Source: Cryptomeria japonica (lineage: Eukaryota > Streptophyta > Pinopsida > Cupressales > Cupressaceae). From it: a DNA stretch of 64,000 nucleotides. The position numbers and the translations under genes are program-made. Numbering within the stretch: the first letter of the stretch is position 1; each line of letters opens with the position of its first letter. A model generated the notes under the pieces. The model had not been told where the DNA came from, made no database searches, and saw nothing but the letters and a program-made list of their open reading frames with translations. Shown here in pieces: positions 11,798 through 27,477 of this stretch. The stretch is taken from the NCBI RefSeq assembly GCF_030272615.1, contig NC_081406.1:191029891-191093890 (forward strand), given 5' to 3'.

Positions 11798-13735
11798 GAG
11801 AAACAAAGGATTCAAGATACGATTGAGTGTTTTAATACTCATGTGCTTCAACATGGTATGGTGCCACAAGTTTTTGATGAATTGAAGTCACTAAAATTAT
11901 AGCTTGAGGAGGTGTTAGCTAGAGAAGAAATCTATTGGAGACAAAAATCTAGAGAGTTATGGCTTTCAGATGGTGACAGGAACACAAAATTTTTTCATTC
12001 TTCAACTAAGATTAAAAGATGTAAGAATAGGATATCTTGTATTCAGTGTCAGAATGGGAATTTATTGACAGAGCCAGAGGACATTGCTTCAGAGGTAGTT
12101 AGGTTTTTTAAGCATTATTATCTTCGGAAAATGGAAATTTCAGCAATGATATTATATCTAATATTCCTCCTTTAGTATCTTTAGAAGACAATAAGATGTT
12201 GATGTCTCCCTTTTCCTTAGAAGAAGTTAAGAGTGTTGTCTTTGCCATGAATCCGGATAAAGCCCTGGGACTAGATGGTTTTACTCCTTTATTTTTTCAG
12301 AAATGTTGGGATTTTGTGGGAAATGATGTTTTATTGGCTCTTGAGGAATCTAGGAGAAATAGGTCCATTTTAAAAGAACTTAATACTAAAATGATTGCAA
12401 TTATTCCTAAAAAAGAGGATACTAAGACTTTTTCTGACTTCCGCCCCATTGCTTTATGTAACACTTTGTATAAGATATTTACGAAGGCAATTTCCCTTAG
12501 GTTGGCAAAAATTCTACCTAGGATCATTTCATTGGAGCAAAGGTGGTTTTGTTCCCGGAAGGGAGACGACAGAGGGTGCAATTGTAGCACATGAGGTGCT
12601 GCATTCTATTTCCACCCAAAGAACCCCAGCCATGATACTTAAACTAGACATGATGAAGGCTTATGATAGAGTAGAGTGGGGGGCTTTATGTGTTGTTCTA
12701 GAGAAGTTAGGTTTTTCCAAGGCCTGGGTCAAATGGATTCGTGCATTTATTTCTTCTGCAAGATTCTCGGTTTTAATTAATGGTTCTCCTTGTGGTTTTT
12801 TCACTTCCTCTAGGGGTTTGAGACAGGGAGATCCCCTTTCTCCCTTTTTGTTTATTCTCCTAGCTGAAACCTTTAGTTGGGCTATTAGGGCTGCTAAAGT
12901 GGGGGGGCTTTGGAAAGGTATAAGGATTCAGAATATTCCCCAAAGTATTTCTCATTGTCTCTTTACAGATGATACTCTATTATTTGGATATGCTTCGTTA
13001 GTTGAGGCAAAAGTGATTAAAGGAATAATACAAAATTATGCATCATTTTCTGGTCAGAAAGTGAATGGTGATAAATCAAAGATTTTTTTCCTTAATACAT
13101 CACAACTGGTTCAGCATAGGTTGCAATCCTTTTGGGGATTTGAGACTGGAAATCTTCCATGTACTTACCTTGGGATTCCTTTCTTTGTTAAACAGGGTAA
13201 GATTGGTTTTTGGGATAAGATTATTTCAGCCATTTCTAAAAGAATTCTCTCATGGAATCATAGATGGTTAACTTTGGCGGGTAAAATTGTTCTCATCAAG
13301 TCTGTTTTGAATGTTGTTCCCATATATCTCATGTCTGTTTTGAAGTCTCCAAAAGCAGCCATTGTTAGTTTACAGGATTCTCTTAGAGATTTTCTTTGGA
13401 ACAATAATAAAGATGGCAAGAAGAAACTCCCTTTAGTTGCATGGGATAAGGTATGTTTGCCTAAGGAACTTGGGGGAATAGGAAATCGGAGTCTACAGAA
13501 TCAGAATTTAGCCTTAGGTGCTAAGTTGGTTTGGAAATTATATGACAAGCCTAGATCCTTATGGGCACAGATTATGTTTGCCAAATATTTAAATAATGGA
13601 CCGAGAGAGTACATTTTTAAAGTCTCAAATTTGCCTTCGGGTTCTGCTATTTGGAATTTCCTTTGTAAATGTAGATCGGTTATTTTGCCACATCTCTCAT
13701 GGATTGTTCATAATGGTAGAAAGGTCAGATTCTAG
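11798..13735 (+). pseudogene. LINE reverse transcriptase domain, frameshifted
   Basis: After a linker (REEIYWRQKSRELWLSDGDRN, near 11,920-11,980) the frame shifts near 12,120-12,170 and again near 12,540. Motifs recognised are DFRPIALCN (near 12,437), LDMMKAYDRVEW (12,643), GLRQGDPLSPFLF (12,817) and FTDDTLLF (12,961), whose Asp pair is the catalytic core. TYLGIPF follows near 13,162. Stops near 13,733 and 13,748 interrupt the C-terminal part. The enzyme would copy element RNA at the nicked site; two frameshifts and several stops make this copy inactive. Confidence 0.9.
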
Positions 13736-13762
13736 GATGAAGTATGAAATGGACACACACCT

Positions 13763-15133
13763 TTGGTGAATATTAGGGATTGGTCTCCTCTGATCACTAT
13801 TCTTTCCTCCCTTTGGGGTGTTTTTGTAGCAGATTATTTTGAAATTGTGACTAGTGGACCCCTTAAGCTAGCTAGATGGAAGTCGATTGATTTCTTAGAT
13901 GTTGATCAATGCATGAAATTAGATTTTGAAAAGATTTTGGGGGATAGAATTGTATTTCTTTCTGATTCTGAGGATGAACTTATTTGGACAAAGAATATTT
14001 CTGGTAAATACACTGTTAAAGATGGTTACAACTCTCTTATGGTTGCTAAAGATTTATCTTCTTGGCCTTATAAGTTGTTTTGGCATTCGGCCTGTCTTCC
14101 CAAAGCTGGAGCCTTTGCTTGGTTGGCAGTTCAAGATAGAGTCCTTACAGGTATGAGACTAGATAGGCTTGGTATTACTGTTGTTTTCCCTTGTGTCCTT
14201 TGTAACAAAAATTTGGAATCTTCTTCACACTTGTTCCTACATTGTGATTATGCTTATGAATGTTGGCAGTGGTTGTTTGAGAAGTTAAATATATCCTTTG
14301 TTATTGGTAAGGATCTCATTTCCCATTTTAGATCTTGGCCCTTTATGTTTGCCTCATCTTTTTATGCATGCCTTTGGATCATATCTCCATCTATTGTGAT
14401 TTGGAATGTTTGGCTAGAGAGAAACAACAGGATATTTTAAAAAACAAGGTCTCCTGTGCCTGAGGCTCTATTAAAAATTGAGTCTTCAATCTCTGAGGTT
14501 GCTTTGTCATTTATTTATAAGAATTTGGAAAATCTTACTTCTTTTTCGCACTGGGATAGTAGAGTTACTAGAGTTTGGAAGCTGCTATCAGTTTTACCCT
14601 CTCATGGTTCAATTTTAAAAAAGAATGATGCAATAGGTAAGAGATGCTCTGCTAGATGGAAACCTCCTCCGTAGGGGCACTTTAAACTGAATTTTGATGG
14701 TGCCTCTCGTGGTAACCCTTGGCCGGCTAGGGTAGGCATGGTAATTTATGATCACAATGCAAATTTTATTCGAGGTAAGTGTCATGCTATTGGTTTTAAA
14801 ACTAACAATTATGCAGAATTTCATGCTTTGTTTTTTGGATTGGATATGGCAATCTCTTTGGGAATTAAGGACTTAATAATTGAAGGTGATTCTATGGTGA
14901 TTATTCAATGTGTTATGAAAAAGAAATTGAATTGTTGGAATTTGCAGTATATACTTGATCCCATTTTACAAAAATTAGAATTGTTTGAATCTTTCTTGGT
15001 ATCCCATTGTTACAAAGAAGTTAATAAGATTGCAGATTATTTGGCAAATTTAGCCATTGATAGCAATGCTAATCAGCGAGAGGTGGGTTTTGAGGAAATT
15101 CCTTCTAGGGTATGGGAAGGTTTGCAACAATAG
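13763..15133 (+). pseudogene. LINE C-terminal zinc segment and RNase H
   Basis: The same frame continues from the reverse transcriptase. A cysteine-histidine segment (CVLCNKNLESSSHLFLHC, near 14,194) matches the zinc-binding region found after plant LINE reverse transcriptases. Stops occur at 14,438 and 14,672. RNase H follows with NFDGASRGNP (near 14,691), NNYAEFHAL (Glu), IEGDS (Asp) and KIADYLAN (Asp), so all four acidic active-site positions are retained. The frame ends at 15,133. RNase H would remove the RNA template. Confidence 0.88.
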
Positions 15134-15660
15134 TCATATGATTTTCTTGAGTAACATCGATGTAAAATTGTATGATGATAATTATTCACGCTTTCCCCTT
15201 TCATTTCAAGTATTCATGTTCGTTGTCTGGAGAAGAGTTCAAGGTCATGGTATTTGATATAATAGTGTTTTTTCAAAGGTTTTTTGATACTTTCTTTTTT
15301 GGCAGGAAGGTTTTTTGGCTCATGGGATTTGGCATAGGGCTTTGGAAAATTTTGTCTTCTTCCATTGATAGCAGCTATGGAGTCTACATTTGAAAATTAT
15401 CCGATGGGTTTTTTTGGCAAATTGTCATATGGGCTCTATGCAAAACTGATATTATATGTGTTGTAACGGCATTTTGTATGTGGTTTTGGGCGGGGTGTAT
15501 AAATTGATTCGTTAGATACTATAGGTTTATTTTATGAGCTGTGACTAGAGGTTTTCTTCCCAGGGTTCTTTCCTCTGGTATGCTCTTTGAATCCTGTGTA
15601 AAAAATAAAAAAAATTAATAAAAAAGTTTAGTGGAATAATCCACTTTTATTGACAAAAAA

Positions 15661-16310
15661 AAATCAATAGATTTTTTAGGACATGTAGAAGATAAAATAC
15701 AAATAAAATGTTACCACAACATAAGTGTATATCAGATATTATTTAATAATTAAAAAAAGTGTATGTCAGTGAAATCATTTGAGAGAAAAACATCCCTCTA
15801 CAACAACACAATGTATTATGTAATAAGTTAAAGATGGTTAAAGTACACTTATAGAGCAAGTCTTTATAAGAGTGTTACCAACGAAAGATCTTGAAGTAGC
15901 ATAATAGTACTTGCAAACTCACTATCAATACCTTCATCTCAATCACCCTATAAATGATAAAAGTAATTCATAAGACCATGAAATGGTAATAAAAAAACTA
16001 GGAGTCAAAACCACCCTAAAAAATGACAACCAAATATTTAGTTAAAAAACTAGCACTCAAATCCCAAGATGAGTTCATAGGTTAAAAATAACACACTCAT
16101 TCCACCAGTCATAAGCTTGTTACAATCCACTCACTAACTTGACAATTCCATTTTGGCTTCATTATCTCCATTGAAAGATGAATTATGTTGTGTTGTACCA
16201 TGCATTATAAGTTGGTCGATGAATGTAACTCTTCCTTATACCTCTTTTTTGTGTGGATCCAATTTTTGGAGGCTAAATTTTTTTATTAAAGAAGCAATTG
16301 GGACCCCTTT
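15661..16310. other. No recognised gene
   Basis: AT-rich sequence between the LINE 3' end and the Gypsy remnant. It is probably decayed Gypsy internal sequence because it leads into a Gypsy 3' end, but no motif supports this directly. Confidence 0.35.
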
Positions 16311-16480
16311 CTTTAAATTATAGGAATCAGTATGATGAGAAGAATGCCACTTGGGAGGACACTATTGAGATGCAACAAATGTTTTCCTTTTTGTTTTAGA
16401 TTGATTTTGAACTACAAACTCTTTTTATGGTTATATTAAATAAGTGCATCGGGACGATGCACAATTTAAGGGGGGAAGGA
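16311..16480 (+). pseudogene. Gypsy pol C-terminus remnant and polypurine tract
   Basis: Near 16,328-16,380 the translation includes NQYDEKNATWEDTIEMQQMF, which resembles the end of a chromodomain-type segment (core ATWE) in chromovirus Gypsy elements. A purine tract (16,468-16,480, AAGGGGGGAAGGA) directly precedes the LTR start TGTCATAACC. A close inverted counterpart lies at 55,731-55,860. Only this tail of pol survives here. Confidence 0.7.
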
Positions 16481-17572
16481 TGTCATAACCCTCTTTCTCT
16501 ATCTTGATAAAAACTTGCTACTTCATTACTTTTGTGACTTTTGTTAGTTAGAAATGTTTTAATTGAATAAGGTTGAAAATTATTTTGATAAAAGGAATTA
16601 AATAGTGGGCACCCACCCACACTTGAGACCATAAATTTAATTATTCAATTTCAATTTGAGCACATGTCATAGGAGGGATTATAAGCTTCTAGAGGGAATT
16701 TTCAAATTCCATATTATTGCATGTAACTCCTCCACTAAATGGTCAATCAATCTTGCATGAACCCAATCTTGGAAAGAAACCTCCATTTTTCAATTAATGC
16801 TCTTGATAATGGAATTGGTGCATCTTTTCTATATAATGTATGCAAAGCTTTCGAAAAGGGGACTTCGTTGTTTTTTTTTGTGTGTGAAGTAATTTCTCAA
16901 GTTTCTTGTTAATAGTAGTAGGATCCTTTTGTAGTCACATTTCTTTTGTAAAATTGTTAAGTTTTCTCTTGAAGAATTCTCATCAAGCTACAAGGAAGGA
17001 TCTAAGAAGGCTATCTAGAAGATTGGAGAGGATTCAACATCAAAGCTTCGTCAATCTAGGTTCTCCTCTGTATGCATTTGTTTATTTTTGTGAAATTTGT
17101 ATTTTCAAACAAATAATATATAGCTTTTATCTCTCTCATAGATTTTCATTTATATAAAATTCGCTTAAAGAAATCATCAACTTAATTAATTAGAAAGATT
17201 AATCAAAGAGAAAATCTATTTTTAGTAGAGAAATGTATTGATAAGAATTCCTTTCAAATATGCATATGTAGATTTCTTTTTATTTATTTATTTAATCTGT
17301 TTTAGTGAAAAAGAAAGAAAAATCAGATTTTTTACTTTTTTCTTGGATTTTAAATTTGGATAAAATATTTGTGAGTAAAATCTTTCTTTCAAACAAAATT
17401 CCTCAAAATATGCAAAATATATTGTTGAAAGTCCTTCTCCATGATCAAATTGAATAAATTATATCTCTTGTGAATTTATGTTTACTATCTGTGTTATTTT
17501 TTTAATTTTTTCTTTTCCTAAGCTCTATGAATTTTCAATAAAACTGAGATAAAAATAAATTAAAAAAATAAA

Positions 17573-20105
<2,533 letters not shown>

Positions 20106-21284
20106 TAATGTATGATTTGGAATCAGTACTTCCTAAGCAAATTTGTTGAACCAGCTTATGATTTGGAATCATTCGAGTAGTTAAGATTTATTGGGTTATT
20201 TAGATGGCAGTTGCAATTAATTAGAAATACTAGTTTGATTATCAATCAAAATTTAATCTATTGATCAAATTGGCTAACGTATTAAAGGACCCTCCTCCAA
20301 GTAATCTTACTTAGATTCATAGCTTCCTTGACCAATTGTCTATTTCAAACAAATGATCCATTATCCAAGTAAAATTATCCTCATTTAGAAAATGGACATT
20401 GTTTAACTTCATGCAAGTTACATTGTTATCATGCCATTTGCATATTCATTTATTATCACATAAGAAACACATTTATTTGTTACGCAAGTTACACATTTAT
20501 AGTTATCATGCAAGTTTTTTTTTTTTTTACATATCTATTGCAAGTTAAATATTTATTGATTTCATGCAAGTTATGTAATTGATGTTATCATACAAGTTAC
20601 AATTCAAGAGGCTAAATATAATAGTTCTTCTCTTTGGGATATTAATCTCCTAGTAGTGGAAGGTTGATACCTTTGAGTGTTTTTCTTTTTATAGAATTAG
20701 TATCATGGACTTAATTTTTAATGGTTTAAATCTTTGAACAGTATTTATCTTAGCCTTCAATAGTATAATAGTGGAATCTCATAGATAGAAAACATAAGTC
20801 TTGTATAAGGGAGGAGTTACATTTGAAAAGCAAGTAATTAGTATAGATAAATTTATTTAGCATTTAAATTCAGAGGAAAATTTCATAGTCGAATATTCAT
20901 GCAATCTAAACGGTATAATCCATTTTGGAAGTACAATAGTATCAATTAGAATGTAAAGAAAATTATTTATAAACCAAATGGTCTTAGCATATGGAATAAA
21001 ACAAAAGCTGAAATTTTTTACGTGAGTTTATTAAACTTGACCTACCTTGCGGACCTCAACTTAGAACTTATATTTTGATGTAAATGTCTAACGAAACTTA
21101 GTTTCAAGGATGAATTAAGTTAGAAATTCGTTGTTCTAGATTATTGGATTCTCATCAAGCAAATGAGCTTCATGAAACTTGTCCCATGATCACTTAGAGA
21201 ATTAAATAATAAATCTAATTGAAGTAAAGTTTAGGAGAAAGCATTAGCTACTTCTAAGAATTTGAAATTTATAAGGTTATTAAC

Positions 21285-21665
21285 TGTTAGAGTATTCGGG
21301 TATTTACTTAATTAATTAAACAATATTTGTTTAATTATTTAAGTTCCCTTTATCTCTTTTACACTTAAACTGACTTTAGATGCATAATAATTATTCCTTT
21401 TATTAATTATTATGTGCAAGCCTAAGGTTTTCTCTTTTAGGGTTTCTTGACCTATTAAAGGTTAAGTTCATTATTTTCATTGTATGAAGAAGGATTATTA
21501 TTGACAATACATTATTGGAGATTATTGAGCTCTCTCTTTTGGAGCATATTTTTCCTGTGTTTTTGTTCCTTCTGTGATTTGCTTCCTTGCTTCTCCTTGT
21601 AATAGGTTTTCAGCTTGTAGAGATCATTTGGGCTCATGTGGTGTTGTATTTTCTCAACTCCTATA
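21285..21665 (+). repeat. 5' LTR of the 2.85 kb element
   Basis: It is 381 bp, starts TGTTAG and ends CTCCTATA (TG...TA rather than TG...CA), and is immediately followed by TGGTATCAGAGC. Its length is identical to the 3' copy. Confidence 0.95.
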
Positions 21666-21677
21666 TGGTATCAGAGC
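21666..21677 (+). other. Primer-binding site (initiator-Met tRNA)
   Basis: TGGTATCAGAGC directly abuts the 5' LTR. A second copy, with ~40 bp of LTR-end-like sequence before it, lies at 21,904-21,915. Confidence 0.9.
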
Positions 21678-22089
21678 TTCAGATCTGCAGCTACCTGTTC
21701 TTATTTTGAGAATTTTTGCATTGGAAGCAGATCTGGGGTTTTAGAAAGTTTTTTTATGCACCTAGGTATAGGCTTTTTTTTTTGAGCACTTTGGGCCTAA
21801 ACGGACCTCACCATCGTGCTCAGAAGGCCTAAAAACCCCTATGGTCATATAAAATTTGACCTATTTTGGGCTCCTGTGGTGTTGTATTTTCTCAACTTCT
21901 ATATGGTATCAGAGCCTCTGGGAGTATTTTTTCTCAGATCTAGGCCGTATGGCCCTGGCACGCAGTTCGAGAAATAAATTTCAAAAAAAAATTGCCTTTT
22001 TACGATATGCAAGCTGAAATTTGAGTTTTTTTATAAAAATAATTTTAAAAAACCTAAAAGGCAATTGTTTTTTTTACAAAAAAAAATTG

Positions 22090-22570
22090 TTTTTGGGGGG
22101 CTTCCCATGGTACGCAGGGTACCGTGGGCCCCCTGACACCCTGCAGGTCTATCGCATATTTTTCCAGGCCTCGGGCCCCGCACCGCCATTCGGCCTTGCC
22201 TTCCAGCCCCGGCCCCTGGCCCTCCGCTCGCTGCTGCCTCCCAGCCCGTGCCGCCTAGCTCTCCCCGACCTCCGCTGCCTGCAGCGCCACCCCGGCCTGT
22301 GCCTCCCAGCAGCTCCCCGACCCGCGCCGCCTAGTAGCTCCCTGGCCAATGCAGCCCAGCAGCTCCCCGGCGGCCCCGCCACTCCGGCCACCGCCCTACC
22401 CCACAACTACCGGCCGCCGGAAACCATTGTCCGGACTGCCTGCCACCGAGAAACCACCAGCCACCGGAGAACCACCCGGCCGCCACTGGAGCACCACCTT
22501 CCCGCCACTAGAGCGCCGCTCCCTGGCCACCTCCGCCTGCCAGAGCCACCAGACTACCTTTTTTGCCTCT
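22090..22570 (+). other. GC-rich cassette inside the 2.85 kb element
   Basis: A block far richer in G+C than its surroundings, with many CCGCC/CCAGC/CCGG words, lies in an otherwise AT-rich interior. An open frame of 227 codons (22,021-22,704) crosses it and would give a Pro/Ala/Arg-rich product, while the opposite strand is also open for 85 codons. Open frames on both strands are expected by chance in GC-rich DNA, so I do not call a gene. It may be a captured host fragment. Confidence 0.6.
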
Positions 22571-23753
22571 TTCAGGGGGGGTTTGGGTTTTTGGCCTTAG
22601 CTTGGGCATACAAAGTCATTTTTTTGAAAATGAATAGGCGTCGGAAAGCTGGTTCCGAGCTGGACCTCGTCATGTTGGTAATTTTTTCCAATTTTTTTGT
22701 TTGACTGTGTTTTTTTCCAGTCAAATCGGGGTCTTATTTTTGTACTCCGAGAGCCATAGATTGAGCATCCGACCTCCGTTTTTTGAAAAGTTTATATTTT
22801 TGGAAAGCATGTGCTGTGTACTTTCTAGCCATCTGAGTTTTATTTCCAGATTATGCTCCATGCATATTTTATTTAGTTTTTTTCTTTTTAGCACTCTAGT
22901 GGATGTCTTGGTTGTTTCAGGTCCTGGGATCTCTTCTCTAGGTAGGATGTCTCTATTTTGGTTCACGTTTCTATTTCCAGTATTCTTATCATTGTAGCAT
23001 TGTATTTATGCAAACACACTAAGATAAAGTGCCATCATGCATTATTTACTTGGGATCTTGCATATCTTGTGCCTTATTGTACATGCACTATTGATAAAGT
23101 GTCATGAGGGGGTTGATGTTTGCCTGTTGTTTGTCATCTTCCTTTGTCCAGTGAGTGTTCCTTCCACAACATTCACCTCATGATGTGTGTCAAGTGAGTG
23201 TTCCTTCCACGACACCATGTACTTTTCTCAGCACCTTGATGCTCCTGGTTCTTCGTCATGCAGTTCTTGTTGGTCGTTCTTTTCAGTGTTCTTGTCCCTC
23301 TCCCACTTCTGCATTATGGGGAGGTTTGTCCTATTGGTTCTAATGCTTCCATGGTTCGATTGATCAACTCTTCAGGCTTTGGTTTCTCATGCCATCTGTA
23401 TCTTCGAGTTCAGTGTTTGCCTTGTTTGCCATCTGATTCGAGTAGTGTCATTTGAGGGCACTCATGCAGATTACAGTCTTCTCTACCTGGTCATGTTCAA
23501 TTTCAGTGGAGGTTCTTCAGATCAGCAGTTATTCTTTGACAGAGTTTGCAGGTTCTTCATGCTTCAGTGGTGTTCTTTTCCATCTCTTTTTGGAGTAGAG
23601 TTTTTTCCCATGTGGTTTTCTCTATTTCTCCAGTTCATAGAGATTTCATTGTATTTGGGTACCTGATCAGGCCTTGTTGTCGGGACCCATCTTTATTGCT
23701 TTTAGTAGTTGTTCTAGGTTTTAGCTTCTCTCTAAGTCTAGCTTAAGGGGGGG

Positions 23754-24134
23754 TGTTAGAGTATTCGGGTATTTACTTAATTAATTAAACAATATTTGTT
23801 TAATTATTTAAGTTCTCTTTATCTCTTTTACACTTAAGCTAACTTTAGGTGCATAATAATTAATTCATTTATTAATTATTATGTGCAAGCCTAGGGTTTT
23901 CCCTTTTAGGGTTTCTTGACCTATTAAAGGTTAAGTTCATTCTTTTCATTGTATGAAGAAGGATTATTATTGACAATACATTTTTGGAGATTATTGAGCT
24001 CTCTCTTTTGGAGCATATTTTTCTTGTGTTTTTGTTCCTTCTGTGATTTGCTTCCTTGCTTCTCCTTGTAACAGGTTTTCAGCTTGCAGAGATCATTTGG
24101 GCTCATGTGGTGTTGTATTTTCTCAACTCCTATA
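23754..24134 (+). repeat. 3' LTR of the 2.85 kb element
   Basis: It is 381 bp, preceded by the purine tract at about 23,744-23,753 and followed by the TTAAC duplication. Confidence 0.95.
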
Positions 24135-25476
24135 TTAACTGTAGAGAATATCCAAGGATAAAGTTAACGTTACTTCAAGTGAAAGGAACAGTTAATCATC
24201 TCCTTATAATCTTGCATAGGATTTGGCATTAGTTCATGTGCAACTAGAAATAGATTGATTAGATTTCCTTATTAGGAGACTAAGTATTATTTACATTGGT
24301 TAAGTAGCAAGTGTTTAGACTCTTTTCTAATCTCTTTTTCAAACAATTAATAATTAAAAATAATGTGGTTATTTCGAAGCTTAATGTTGGATAGTTTTTC
24401 CCTTCAAACAAGTGAGTATTAAATTAATTTTCAAAGTATTATTATTTGATAATTTAATTTTATTTCAAGCAATTTATAACCTTTCAAGTATTAGGATTCA
24501 TATTTAAAGTTAGATTATCATTTGTAGAAAATAATTAAAGATGAAATTTATGTTACTTCAAATGGAAGAATTAGTTTGTTTATCAATAATGTGGTTATTC
24601 TCAAGCTTATTATTATTCTATTCAACAAAGTAGTTGTTAAATTCATTTCCAAGTCTTGCTATTTAATCATTTAATTTTAAGCAATTCAATACCTTTTCTA
24701 GTATCATAATTTTTGAGCGATTAGTACTTCATGTATATAGTTCATGTTTGAGGGTTTTGTTTTTATTATCATAGTTTTTCCTTCAAGAAGTTGATATGTC
24801 ATTTCCATTCTCATCAAATGTTTTGTTCAATTATGTATAAATTGTATCTTAGTTTTAATTTCAAGTAATAATCCATTGTATATTATAGTTTCATTTTTAT
24901 GGTTGTAATGGTATATTGCCTTACTTAAGATTCATACTTGTTCAAAGTTAAATTTTTAGTTAGACGACTAAATAAGAGGGGTTGAAACCAAAAACCTTAA
25001 CAGTGTTCGGTATCTATGGTGCCTTTGGGTCACGCTTACGGGCAATGTTGTCATGTTGAACTACTCCACTTAACGTCTAATAAAGCTGGAACAACAACGT
25101 CTGTGGCATAGTTCCTCTAAATCGTCAGGGAGAAATAAGGGTCATATGGAAGTTAAAATACAAGGGGTGGGTAATCCCCCTTGGATCGATTATTTAAAAA
25201 GATGGATTTTAAATGAATTTACATCCGCTCAGTTAAATCTTAGAAAATCCCATTAGGGTTGGTTGTGAGTAATGATTTTGGAACTTATTTATCTTGATGG
25301 ATTTTTCAACAGATGATAATAGATTAAGGGTGATGTATTTAATAGGAAATAGGACTTAGATGTTTTAGGCCACAAGCAGAAGGCCACCTTGAGCCTTTTT
25401 GCTATAGAGCTACCATCGTGGGTAGCAACTGCAGAGAAACTATGGGACATTGACCCTAGAAAGGGTTGTGTACCCA

Positions 25477-26320
25477 CTAAACAATTTACATTAAACATTA
25501 GATAGAAACTAGAACTACATACTATACGCCTTGATCCCATGCCGAAATAGGTATGTAGGCAGTCTAGGGATAGAGTTTTCCCTAGTACTCAGGCATTCGA
25601 GAATGGGAAATAGGATTTGGGTTAAGGTGAGTAGTTGGGTTCTAAGTTCCTTGGTCTTTCATTCGAAGAGTATAGTATCACCGATTGGGAGATTCGAAAG
25701 TTATCAATGCATACTTGGAAGGGATCCTAAAGGGATTCGCTTGAGTTCCTGAGGCTTTAGGCCAAATTCCAAGGTGGAACTCAAGCTTGGTTACCTTACT
25801 CTATTTACTCCTAAAGATGATGACCTCAGTGCACCCCTAGTAGAGGAGTGTAGTCTTTAGAGAGTGACTTAGGATCCGGATGGTCCTGATGAGTCTAAAG
25901 TCTCTGGCCAGAGCATTCCCTATTCCTTGAATAGATGCCTACCCTGTTTGGGTAGATGCCTATCCCGAATTGGATAGATGGAATCTCCTGTCCCACATGG
26001 ACAAATGCCTAACCCATATGGTTAGATGCTCATCCCGATTGGATGAATTCCTATCCCATTTGGATAGATGCCCAGAGTATGCGATTGAATTTCACACAAC
26101 ACAAAAAAAAATGGTTCGAATTTTTGGGTTTAGTTAAGTGGGTTACTACATGTGGTATAGATCTCAACTATTTTTTTTATTGATTACTTACTTCTCACTT
26201 GTGTTTGATTTAATCGCATACTCTGGGCATCTATCCAAATGGGATAGGCATCCATCCAATTGGGATGGGCATCTAACCATATGAGTTAGGCATTTGTCCA
26301 TATGGGACAAGGGGTTTCTA
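25477..26320. repeat. Core of a large inverted repeat, with dyad-rich short repeats
   Basis: The left arm (about 25,477-26,080) is matched in inverse orientation by 26,212-26,318 plus 33,231-33,730; the Copia element splits the right arm. Within the arms, short imperfect repeats of the form GATGCC(T)A(T/C)CC...GG(A/T)TAGATG recur every ~20-25 bp. The arms meet around a ~100-bp spacer (26,102-26,199). This is the junction of two oppositely oriented Gypsy LTRs. Confidence 0.8.
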
Positions 26321-27477
26321 TTGGAATGCATTGATACCGGTAGTAAACTGAGAGGGGGGGGTGAATCAGTTTACTAACAATAACAACAATCAATTCAATT
26401 ATAAACCTTAAACTGGAGCACAACCCAAAGAAGAATATAACATGAAAGTACAACACACATAACACCAATATTTGACATAGAAAACCCGAAAAGGGAAAAA
26501 CCATGGTGGGAAACCCTACCCACAATCAGATGAATACTCTGCAGTAGTATTGTGAATAATTACAATGGGGTCTGCACATGCAAAAAATCCAATAGCCTAG
26601 AGCACACTTCTCATCACAAAGGGAAGTCTCACTGACTTACAAAATCATCAGACTACAATCCAGAAAACAATGAACTGTGAAAGTAGCATCTATTTATGTC
26701 TGATACAATTCTAGTTAAGCACTTATGTCTGCTCTGCAATACAAAACCTTTCCAACCTTCACCTGAATGATATGACTTTATTCACACTTAATCCTTCTCT
26801 AATAATGCAGAATTAACCAACCACCGATATCGCATGTCCATCAACATGAATAAGTCACCTATAAATACAGATCATCAACCTTATTGACAAGGTCGGCTAA
26901 ATTACCCTAAACCCATAAACCCATAATTACAAAATTACATCACATGATACCATCGGACTAATATTATGATTTACATTACATAACATGGACCTAAATCAAT
27001 TAATCAAACAATTATATCCTCCAGGAATTCCGCTAAGACCAAAATCCAACACGCTTCACTTGCCGGTAGAAACCCTCAGTGAAAGTTTAACCGGATCCAA
27101 ATAGGACCACCATAAAAGCACACCATCCAATGCAAAGTCACCAAATTCTCAGGATATGGTCAAGAAGCACCAACAACATGAAAGAAACCAATTCCATAAG
27201 CTGGACCCAAAATCCAATGACCAAGTCACCAAAAGAACATACCGGTAAAGCCAAGAACAAGCCAATAACTAGAAATACCAAAAGCGATAACCAAATCATG
27301 AAACCACTAGAATATAGAAAGCATATAACCATCAGAATAAGCATCCAAAACCGATTCCATATGTTTGATCATACCAGATCAGAATCATAGCCAAAACCAA
27401 AATGATCACCAAGACTAATCAGGATACAGTGTTGACATCAATGACAACACTTAACCAAATCTAGCATATTGCCAACA
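26319..27477 (-). repeat. 3' LTR of the Copia element
   Basis: It is 1,159 bp, with ends GCCAACA / TATTGGAATGC on the plus strand. Short ORFs on either strand inside it mirror ones in the other LTR and are not genes. Confidence 0.9.

Larger units (their letters stand above)
10690..15660 (+). mobile_element. 5'-truncated L1-type LINE with RNase H domain
   Basis: The order is a short basic segment (VKRKRSKRFVTSPPVTRSG, near 10,735-10,795, probably the end of ORF1 or start of ORF2), AP endonuclease, reverse transcriptase, a CCHC-type zinc segment, RNase H, a 3' untranslated region and an A-rich end (about 15,598-15,660). The lack of the rest of ORF1 indicates 5' truncation, as is usual for target-primed insertions. 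Flanking target-site duplications could not be identified. Plant L1 elements carrying an RNase H are a known group. Confidence 0.85.
21285..24134 (+). mobile_element. Non-autonomous LTR retrotransposon, 2.85 kb
   Basis: The element has two 381-bp LTRs (21,285-21,665 and 23,754-24,134), starting TGTTAGAGTATTC and ending CAACTCCTATA, and is flanked by the perfect 5-bp duplication TTAAC (21,280-21,284 and 24,135-24,139). A primer-binding site complementary to initiator-Met tRNA follows the 5' LTR at 21,666, and a polypurine tract (AAGGGGGGG) precedes the 3' LTR. By eye the LTRs differ at about 15 sites (~96% identity). The 2,088-bp interior has no gag, protease, integrase or reverse transcriptase, so movement needed enzymes from another element. 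Confidence 0.95.

Noticed and set aside
22021-22704. 227-codon Pro/Ala/Arg-rich ORF
   Set aside because: It crosses a GC-rich block also open on the opposite strand, with no start context or domain; kept only as a compositional feature.
26081-26211. Treating the inverted arms around 26,150 as a foldback DNA transposon
   Set aside because: The arms extend to polypurine-tract-adjacent Gypsy LTR starts on both sides, so two opposite LTRs explain them better.
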